From the NCBI GenBank assembly GCA_964568855.1, contig CAZMSD010000020.1:4578-68577 (forward strand): DNA of 64,000 nucleotides. The letters run 5' to 3'. Made by a program: the position numbers and the translations under genes. Below are positions 18,301 to 24,067 of the stretch, in pieces. The notes under the pieces are model-generated. The model ran no database searches, had not been told where the DNA came from, and was given only the letters and a program-made list of their open reading frames with translations. Source of the stretch: CAZMSD01 sp964568855 (lineage in GTDB: Bacteria; CAIWAD01). Each line of letters opens with the position of its first letter. Position 1 is the first letter of the stretch.

Positions 18301-20356
18301 GAAGAAGCGCGTTCGCGACGACCTGCTGGGGCAGTTCAATGAGCTGATTCAGCTGGGCGCGGTGGACGTGTCCTACGCACGCTTCATGATCGCCGCGGCC
18401 CACGACGAATTCGCCCGGACCTACCGCAGCCAGGAGCTGCCGGATTACCGCAGCCCCGAGGAAGCGGCGTCCGGGCGGGTGGAAATCCTGGATGCCTCGC
18501 ACGAGCTATCCATGCTCGCCGTGGAGTCTTACATCAGCACCACCAATGAACTTGAATCGGTGGTGGAATCGCTGCAGCGCCAGCGCAGCGAACTTGAACA
18601 GAGCCGGATCGCGCTGGACGACTACATCGCCTCATTTGACAAGGACACACTGGGTGCCCCCGAAGACAGCCTGAAGCAGCAACTGACTTTGAAAAAGGCC
18701 GCCGACGTGCTGGACAGCAGCCTGACGGAGAGCACCCGCTGGACGACTCGCAGTCGCGAAAAAGTACCCGAAGTGGTCATGGCCGACCTTGAGGAGTATG
18801 AGCAGCGGATCGACCTGGCACTCGGTCTGCGCTCCGGCTACCGGGACGACGTTTTCCTGCGCCTGGCGGACATGGATAAGAACCTGCTGGGGCAGGCGGC
18901 CATGATTACAACCCAGGCGGTGGTTCAGGCCTATCGCGTGGGACTGGAAACCATCGCCCGGGTGGGCCTGGACCGGATATGGCGCGAGCGCGTTGAGGAA
19001 CGCGTCCGCGGGGCGGTCTGGAAGCTTCCCCGGGCCTATGAGGCCTTCGCCACGGAATGCTATGACGAACTGGACGCGTCGGTTGATCATTTCCTCGAGA
19101 CCATCGAACAGGGCGAGGATTACGTGGACGCCCAGGGCCTGGGCGAGGAGGACTACGGCAACGACGTGCTGGACATGGTGGACTTCAACAAGGGTTACGC
19201 CATCAACAGCCTGCTGGTCTACGACAGCGTGATCAAGACCCTCGAAGAGAACTACTTCGGCGGATCCCTGACTGCCAGGCTCAGCGACAGCCTGGCCGCC
19301 TCGGCCCTCAGGCTTTCCGCACGCCTGGGAGAACGCTCCGGACGGATCGGGGGACAGAAAGAGGATTACTGGAGTCGCTTCGAGGAAAGTTCCAGCTACG
19401 TCTTCCGCGACGCGCACATGATCCTGGAGGACACGGAGTACTTCCTGGACATGACCTCGACGGAAGTGATGGTACAGGCCGAACCCGTTGTGTCACGCGT
19501 CAACTCGGGCAGCCTGCCCGCCCGCCGGCTCCTGTTCAGCCTGGCCCAGCGGGACCCGGCGCGCTTCGGGGACAAGTTCGGCCTGAGCGAGGAGCAGTTC
19601 GAAGTCCGCACCGGTCCCGACTGGCTCTCGGCGGAGTTCTACCAGGAAGGCTACGAATCCGTGGATTTCGACGATTCCGGCTGGCCGGCCATGGGCCGGT
19701 CGCCTTCCGCAGCGCTTGCGGAACTGGTGGACGCTCCCGTGATCTGGTCCGCCCTGCCGGGCGGACAACCCGTGCCCGCAGCGGCGGAACCGGATACGCT
19801 TTGGATCACGGCCGAGGAACTCGAGCGCGCGCGGGTGCTGGCGGTGCTGGATACGCTCTCCCGCCCCGCAGGCGAGCCGCAGGACACGCTGGCCGCGGAG
19901 CAAGTGATGTATCACGCGGTCGTTCAACCAGAGGAGGCGGCTCCTGCTCCCGGGCGGGCGACCGGGATAAGCGATACTTTGTTCGTGCGCCGCAGCTTCG
20001 ACGTACCGGGCACACCCGTGGGCGCGACACTGGAGCTGGCCGCCGACGACGCCTGCTACTTGTTCTTCAACGGGGAGTACATCGACGAGGTGCTCGCCGA
20101 CAGCGGTTTCGTCGGAGGCAGTGGCTCCTATGCGCTGGACGAGTTCGTGGTCCCCGGCAGAAATACACTGGCCCTCGAGATCCAGGACCGGGACGGCAGC
20201 GGGGGCGGCCTCGCGGCCCTGGTCCGGGTGCGGCAGATGGCGCGGTTGACCGAAGAGCTCTTCGAGGAGCAGCTCCAGCGCGAGCTGGTCCGGCAGCGGG
20301 AGTTCGAACTTCGGCGGGAGGTGAACAGGATTTATGACAAGAACAGGGTGGACTAG
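15350..20356 (+). CDS. Giant secreted TPR protein with C-terminal beta-sandwich domain
   Basis: 1668-residue exported protein; signal peptide in about residues 1-24 (MKRWIPCTLLLVLLAVRPLF). TPR-type helical repeats run from about 190 to 980, many with the pattern Y..L...YP.S.YA..A (such as LADHYPASEYADRSISLA). Residues about 980-1400 are charged helices. A separate domain at about 1425-1645 (YESVDFDDSGWPAMG, RRSFDVPGTPVGATLELAAD, YLFFNGEYIDEV, PGRNTLALEIQDRDGSGGG) resembles the carbohydrate-binding jelly-roll of GH2 and rhamnosidase proteins. Its size and setting recall the AgmK/GltI protein of Myxococcus gliding, but orthology is not shown. ATGA overlap upstream; 23-base overlap downstream. 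Confidence 0.8.
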   Translation: MKRWIPCTLLLVLLAVRPLFCQPSEEPGGASFGLGERVIIEQSVLDRWEQVSRMAVGPRAQEYIVEGQQILARYRELASLEASHAEGSTLTDLNIEISKLKLTLINLLRDIEEASLFHMNPQQLKELREQYLSRQEELFAERERVRGEVLDRGEGFLHSYRRDRRLQRFSQRDVVAKLCLRLAELYYDKSEEDYFQAQDELLLRAESGLPPGTEPVRNFKDAVRKYQRIIDEFPFSEYMDDALYNVAFIRESTHDEIQLQEARRLYEQLVRDFPRSGYAPEAWMRLGEFWFGREGEEELAAAVDCYAQVLDYPEYRSREKALYKLGWCFYKLQDNPQSVAYFTEAAKFAHRRLAEGERTGADLLEESIGYIAVNYADTEWDQADIAHLSAFVEGDPEIRERFGFQLMNRYGDLFKDEVQDFDKAVAAYDSLLALYPHAPEAPFIQEKIIACYGSGALNNPEMAYVEKNELFDRYQLGGDWAVATAEKDETVLNSLLEQHLVQNVAIAMHRAYDTGLREHVDEFVGLSRKYLGAFPEDTSAFSIHWNMAKTLESQVKDHVTAYDEYLAISRAFPDRDVRDAAYNAIVLGQLLVDQELAEVPEAPPEEAAEEITELSEMEGRKLAALENFIELFPEDDDTPEYLVLAGKLYYAHADYTTAQTYFDRLIIEYSASPQLEEAYKLRLEGLFALGLFQEAEQTAKIIQDLGLSEELAGRARNRQAESVYAFAEELKEQEDHLSAAQEFKRMALEVPDADFADASLFDAANEFTLAGEWLESAETYIYLADHYPASEYADRSISLAGFLYLNELEDMTSASLTFEKLALQYPASEFAKASISNAAYCYEKNGDWESTIRMNQLYVDRYPDADDANLILFDNAGLYLKLEDIESANRIYADFAERYPTDPRTVQAFVERAEYFLSLEDEAAAREEFRQAVERNRELLARGGEGNALHASGALRRLVAWQFEDYAEMELHQPADRLQREVEEKKRVRDDLLGQFNELIQLGAVDVSYARFMIAAAHDEFARTYRSQELPDYRSPEEAASGRVEILDASHELSMLAVESYISTTNELESVVESLQRQRSELEQSRIALDDYIASFDKDTLGAPEDSLKQQLTLKKAADVLDSSLTESTRWTTRSREKVPEVVMADLEEYEQRIDLALGLRSGYRDDVFLRLADMDKNLLGQAAMITTQAVVQAYRVGLETIARVGLDRIWRERVEERVRGAVWKLPRAYEAFATECYDELDASVDHFLETIEQGEDYVDAQGLGEEDYGNDVLDMVDFNKGYAINSLLVYDSVIKTLEENYFGGSLTARLSDSLAASALRLSARLGERSGRIGGQKEDYWSRFEESSSYVFRDAHMILEDTEYFLDMTSTEVMVQAEPVVSRVNSGSLPARRLLFSLAQRDPARFGDKFGLSEEQFEVRTGPDWLSAEFYQEGYESVDFDDSGWPAMGRSPSAALAELVDAPVIWSALPGGQPVPAAAEPDTLWITAEELERARVLAVLDTLSRPAGEPQDTLAAEQVMYHAVVQPEEAAPAPGRATGISDTLFVRRSFDVPGTPVGATLELAADDACYLFFNGEYIDEVLADSGFVGGSGSYALDEFVVPGRNTLALEIQDRDGSGGGLAALVRVRQMARLTEELFEEQLQRELVRQREFELRREVNRIYDKNRVD

Positions 20357-20705
20357 TACATTTTTCCTGTTCCTGATCCAGGCCTCATGTCCGGCCCAGG
20401 AGGAGGAGTACATATCAATCGGCGAGATGCATATCGAGGGAACCGTGCAAGAACCCGCGGTGATGATGATTCCCTCCCGCATTCTGCCGGAGATCAGCGG
20501 TTTCCGCCTGGAGAAGTCCTTCTTGAGCCAGGCGCGGAATCCCGACGAACAGATCGTGACGATCGACGCCGGGGTGGCCGAGGAGACTCGTATCATGGAT
20601 CCCGAACGGCTGCTGGAGCGGCCCCGGGAGTTAAAGAAGCCCCCCCTGGAAACCGATGCTAATCAACAATCGCAGCAGGAACCCGGCGATGACGGCAGCG
20701 AATAG
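20334..20705 (+). CDS. Small secreted protein of envelope cluster
   Basis: 123 residues. The N-terminal hydrophobic segment TSTFFLFLIQASCPAQ looks like a signal peptide. After it comes a compact conserved-looking core (YISIGEMHIEGTVQEPAVMM, then a segment ending LEKSFLSQ) and a disordered Glu/Gln/Pro tail. The ATG overlaps the giant TPR gene by 23 bases. I do not recognise the family. Position and signal peptide suggest a periplasmic partner of the TPR/ExbBD machine. Confidence 0.65.
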   Translation: MTRTGWTSTFFLFLIQASCPAQEEEYISIGEMHIEGTVQEPAVMMIPSRILPEISGFRLEKSFLSQARNPDEQIVTIDAGVAEETRIMDPERLLERPRELKKPPLETDANQQSQQEPGDDGSE

Positions 20706-21060
20706 GGAGAGTGTGGACATCAAGGTCCTGGGCGAGAGACTCGTCGAGGCCTGTCACGATCCGGATAAGTTCCGGCAGGAGCTGTCGCACCTGCAGCCGC
20801 GGGAGGTACTCGAAGCCCAGGTCTTTCTCTGGGATTTCTGCCTGCGCCTCTCGCAGGAAAGGGAAAAGACTCTGAACCGAAGCCAGATCACGGCCCGCAT
20901 GGTGGGCACCCCGTCCTACCAGTATTCCGTCGGCTGCAACGAGCGGGTGGATTACTGCCGGGCGAACATCTGCGTCTACACCAACCCGGTCTGTGCTTCG
21001 AACAAGCTGCGCGGCCAGATGGAAGCGCTGCGCGAACTACTGGCAGAACTTTTAGGCTAA
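20689..21060 (+). CDS. Small cysteine-containing protein of unknown function
   Basis: 123 residues with no signal peptide or membrane helix, so probably cytoplasmic. The N-terminal two thirds look helical (LGERLVEACHDPDKFRQEL). Near the C-terminus four cysteines follow C-x6-C-x4-C-x6-C, spaced as if to bind zinc or an iron-sulfur cluster, and a final helix ends the protein. ATG 20689 was chosen for AGGA 8 bases upstream; ATG 20656 and GTG 20713 are alternatives. It overlaps the previous gene and sits just before exbB, so it probably belongs to the same operon. Family unknown. Confidence 0.6.
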   Translation: MTAANRESVDIKVLGERLVEACHDPDKFRQELSHLQPREVLEAQVFLWDFCLRLSQEREKTLNRSQITARMVGTPSYQYSVGCNERVDYCRANICVYTNPVCASNKLRGQMEALRELLAELLG

Positions 21061-21078
21061 GCATAGCGGAGGATCTTG

Positions 21079-21729
21079 ATGGATGTCATCCTGCAGTTAC
21101 TGCATCAGTTCAATCCCGGAGAGACCGGGTTCATCTTCTTCTGGGTGCTGGGCGTGTTCGGACTACTGGCCGTCTCCTTCTTCGTGGAGCGCATGATCAC
21201 GGTCTTCATGAAGTCCAACATCGACGGTACCAAGTTCTCCGAGGACATCTTCGGCATGATCCGCAAGGGGGACCTGAAAAACGCCCATCGGCTGGCGGAC
21301 TCCCTCTCCGAGAAAGCGCTGGCCTACGTGTTCAGCCGGGCTCTGGCGGTGGCCGTGGACCGGGAGATCGTGGACTACCGCAACATCCAGAACGCGGTGG
21401 ACGAGGCGGCCCTGGAGATCATCCCCAAGCTGACCAAACGGACCAACTGGCTGCAGACCTTCGCCAACGTGAGCACCCTGGTGGGCCTGAGCGGCACGAT
21501 CTACGGCCTGATCGTCTCCTTCGCGGCCCTGGGAACGGCGGGCGCAGGGGCTTCCGCGGCCCTGGCGGCCGGTATCTCCACGGCCATGTTGACCACACTG
21601 GGAGGTCTGACGGTAGCCATTCCGTCCATGTTCTTCTTCAGCTTGATCAACAACAAGACCAACCAGTTGCTGGCGGACATCGACGAATTCTCAGTGAAGC
21701 TGATCCACCTGGTCACCGGGAGCAAGTAA
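21079..21729 (+). CDS. MotA/TolQ/ExbB family proton channel subunit
   Basis: 216-residue inner-membrane protein. Three membrane helices at about residues 15-38 (FIFFWVLGVFGLLAVSFF), 125-150 (LVGLSGTIYGLIVSFAAL) and 165-190 (TAMLTTLGGLTVAIPSMFFF) match the ExbB/TolQ fold. Family residues in the TM2 LSGTIYG and TM3 TTLGGLTVAIP motifs are present. With ExbD partners these proteins form proton-driven stators. GGAGG (21067-21071) lies 7 bases before ATG 21079; an in-frame TTG three bases earlier is the alternative. Confidence 0.95.
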   Translation: MDVILQLLHQFNPGETGFIFFWVLGVFGLLAVSFFVERMITVFMKSNIDGTKFSEDIFGMIRKGDLKNAHRLADSLSEKALAYVFSRALAVAVDREIVDYRNIQNAVDEAALEIIPKLTKRTNWLQTFANVSTLVGLSGTIYGLIVSFAALGTAGAGASAALAAGISTAMLTTLGGLTVAIPSMFFFSLINNKTNQLLADIDEFSVKLIHLVTGSK

Positions 21730-22368
21730 GTGGCCTTCAAACCTTCCCTGAAACGGAAGCACACGCCGGAGAGCGAAGATCTCGACATCACCCCGATCAT
21801 GAACCTGGTGGTGGTCCTGATTCCCCTGCTGCTGGCCACGGCGGAGTTCGTCAAGCTGGGGCTGCTGGAGACGCAGCTTCCCCCTGAGGGCGCCAGCGCC
21901 GGCGGGGGAGGCGCTCCCGAACAGCAGGAGCAGGTGGACAGACTGAGCCTGCTGGTTTCCGTGGACAGCCTGGGTTTCGCGGTTTCCATCTTCGGTTCCA
22001 CGTCCGAGTCCGAACGCGCCGACGAATTCTACCGCCGGATTCCGCGCCTCGCAGACGCCGGTCTGGATTTCAGCACCTTGAACGCCGAAATGCTCAGGAT
22101 CCGGCGCGACTTCGTGATCCCGGCCATTACCGGCAAGGTACAGAACACCGACAACAAGGGACGCGAGCTTTACAATCCGGACGGCACGCCGCAGATGGTG
22201 GACGAGTACCGCTTCGAAGACGCCGAGCGCGTGATGATCTCCGCGCCCAACGATCTGCCTTTCCAGGAGTTGGTGACCGTCATGGACAACACCCGGGTCT
22301 ACGCCGACCCGGAGACAGGAGCGCGCGAAATGCTGTTTCCCAGCCCGATCATGGCCAAGATCCAGTAG
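21730..22368 (+). CDS. ExbD/TolR-like protein lacking the proton-binding Asp
   Basis: 212 residues with a short cytoplasmic N-terminus, one membrane helix (about 23-40) and a periplasmic domain. DLDITPIMNLVVVLIPLL aligns without gaps to DINVTPFIDVMLVLLIIF of E. coli ExbD, but Asn25 replaces the Asp that carries protons. The periplasmic part is larger than usual (about 170 residues) and includes a Gly-rich linker. It starts with GTG immediately after the exbB stop, so the two are co-translated. It is probably a structural partner of the second ExbD. Confidence 0.85.
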   Translation: MAFKPSLKRKHTPESEDLDITPIMNLVVVLIPLLLATAEFVKLGLLETQLPPEGASAGGGGAPEQQEQVDRLSLLVSVDSLGFAVSIFGSTSESERADEFYRRIPRLADAGLDFSTLNAEMLRIRRDFVIPAITGKVQNTDNKGRELYNPDGTPQMVDEYRFEDAERVMISAPNDLPFQELVTVMDNTRVYADPETGAREMLFPSPIMAKIQ

Positions 22369-22377
22369 GAGAGCTCC

Positions 22378-22929
22378 ATGGCAGCACCTTCCTTCCAGCG
22401 TAAGCAAGCAAGAAAGGGGGGGTCGGAAGCCCCCATGCCTCTGGCCTCGATGATGGACATGATGACCATCATCCTGCTCTTCCTGCTCAAGAGCTATTCC
22501 ACCACGGGCGTGCTGGTGCGGCAGGTGGACGAGATCGATCTGCCTCTTTCGAGCATCACCACCATCCCCCGCGAGGCGCTTTCCATAGTGGTGGATTCGG
22601 GTTTGAGGAGCGGCCTGCCGGGCGTCTATGTCGAGCACGAGGGCGAGCGCAGCGAGCTGCTGGACGACGCGGCGACCATGTACCGCGAACCCTCGGGGGC
22701 CGCGGCCCACGATCCGCGGTCGATGATTCTTCCCGGTCTGGAGAACTTCCTGATGGAACATGCCTTTGAAGCTCGGGAACTGGAAGAGCAATTCGGCATA
22801 CCATTTGAAGGGGAGGTCACCGTCCAGGCCGACGCGGCGGTGAACTACAATTCCATTCTTAAGGTCTTGAACACCTGCGGCACCGTGGGCTTCAACAAGC
22901 CCGAGTTTATCGTGGTTAGAACAGAGTAG
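22378..22929 (+). CDS. ExbD/TolR-like protein with proton-binding Asp
   Basis: 183 residues. The membrane helix PLASMMDMMTIILLFLLKSY (about 21-40) keeps the conserved acidic residue as Asp27. A periplasmic domain follows, ending in LKVLNTCGTVGFNKPEFIVV, which resembles the usual ExbD end (uL..v..aG). AGGAGAG precedes the ATG. With the ExbB and the Asn-bearing ExbD upstream it probably forms a mixed stator. Confidence 0.88.
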   Translation: MAAPSFQRKQARKGGSEAPMPLASMMDMMTIILLFLLKSYSTTGVLVRQVDEIDLPLSSITTIPREALSIVVDSGLRSGLPGVYVEHEGERSELLDDAATMYREPSGAAAHDPRSMILPGLENFLMEHAFEARELEEQFGIPFEGEVTVQADAAVNYNSILKVLNTCGTVGFNKPEFIVVRTE

Positions 22930-22938
22930 GGGTGGATC

Positions 22939-23958
22939 GTGTCTGCTTCAGCTTCAGTACTGCGCGAGTATCGCCGCAAACATTTCAAGGAATTCGACAG
23001 CCTGTTCGCCGGGCTGCTGGCGCTCTTCGCGGCGATCGAGATCACAGTCGTCATTGTGGGCAACCAGTACGAACTGCCGGAAATGACGGCCGAGGAAGTC
23101 AAGGAGTTTCTCGCCCGACGCTTCGTTCGCGCCGAGGAGATAGCGCCACCTGTGGATGAGCCGGCCCCGGAAGGTCTTACCACTCCCGGCGACCTGGCCG
23201 AGGAGGGCGCGGGTGAGGAGGCTCCCGAAGTGGTGCTCGAGCAGCCGGTCGAGCGGCAAAGGGGCGCCGCAGAAATGCGGGCCGACCGGCGCGCGAGGGC
23301 CGAAACGAAGCGGGCCAACCGGCGGGCGCAGATCAGCCAGGACATCATCAATGCCACGGGCGGTATCGCCCTGGTGACGGGTTCGGGAGGCAGCGCCGCC
23401 GGCGGGCTGGTGGACGCCGCTTCGGTCACCGCGGGTACGGCCATCAGCACCGAGGGCCTGGCGGGCATGGTGACCGGCGGGGCCGCGGAAAACGTCCGCC
23501 GCCTGCGTACCGACGCGCCGGCGGGGGGCGGCAGCGGTGGAGTGGACCTTCAGGGCGTCCTGGGCAACGTGGACGCTTCCATGGTGGGCGAGACCACCGG
23601 CGGCCTGTTCCAGGCCACGGCGGAAGCGGTAGACCGCTCGGGCAAGTTCAGTCACGAGGCGGCCCGCAGCGCGCAGGCCCTGCAGGCGGCGGTGGCCAGG
23701 TACCGGCCGGGCATCGAGGACTGTTTCAACAAACAGCTACGCCGGACGTCCTCCCTGTCGGGAAGCGTGGAGCCGGCCTTCAAGATCCAGGCCGACGGAT
23801 CCGTCACCGACGTCAAGATCCGCCGCTCGAGCTGGAATGACGAAGGCGCCGGCCGGAGGGTGGAGAGCTGCATGAAGCGCAAGATCGCCGACTGGCGCTT
23901 CGATCCCATCGACGAGAGCATGGGGTCCATGCCGGTGAGGTATACATTCACTTTCTAG
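22939..23958 (+). CDS. TonB-like energy transducer with AgmX/PglI-type C-terminus
   Basis: 339 residues: cytoplasmic N-terminus, one membrane helix (about 20-40, SLFAGLLALFAAIEITVVIV), a charged Ala/Glu/Arg-rich spacer across the periplasm (about 75-230) and a C-terminal domain (about 250-339). VARYRPGIEDCFNKQL, SGSVEPAFKIQADGSVTDVK and the end RRVESCMKRKIADWRF are typical of the AgmX/PglI C-terminal family, a TonB-like fold known from Myxococcus gliding proteins. Start GTG 22939 follows GGGGTGG. It probably transmits motion from the ExbB/ExbD stator to the outer envelope. Two Cys flank the last domain and may pair. Confidence 0.85.
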   Translation: MSASASVLREYRRKHFKEFDSLFAGLLALFAAIEITVVIVGNQYELPEMTAEEVKEFLARRFVRAEEIAPPVDEPAPEGLTTPGDLAEEGAGEEAPEVVLEQPVERQRGAAEMRADRRARAETKRANRRAQISQDIINATGGIALVTGSGGSAAGGLVDAASVTAGTAISTEGLAGMVTGGAAENVRRLRTDAPAGGGSGGVDLQGVLGNVDASMVGETTGGLFQATAEAVDRSGKFSHEAARSAQALQAAVARYRPGIEDCFNKQLRRTSSLSGSVEPAFKIQADGSVTDVKIRRSSWNDEGAGRRVESCMKRKIADWRFDPIDESMGSMPVRYTFTF

Positions 23959-24067
23959 CCCGGCGCGACTCCGTTTCACGCGTGCAGGATCCGAGCGACC
24001 GGGACGGATGTTAGCCGCTGCGCGTGTTCCCTTCCAAAGTCGTATTTCGATCCAGCAGGGCGAGGGC

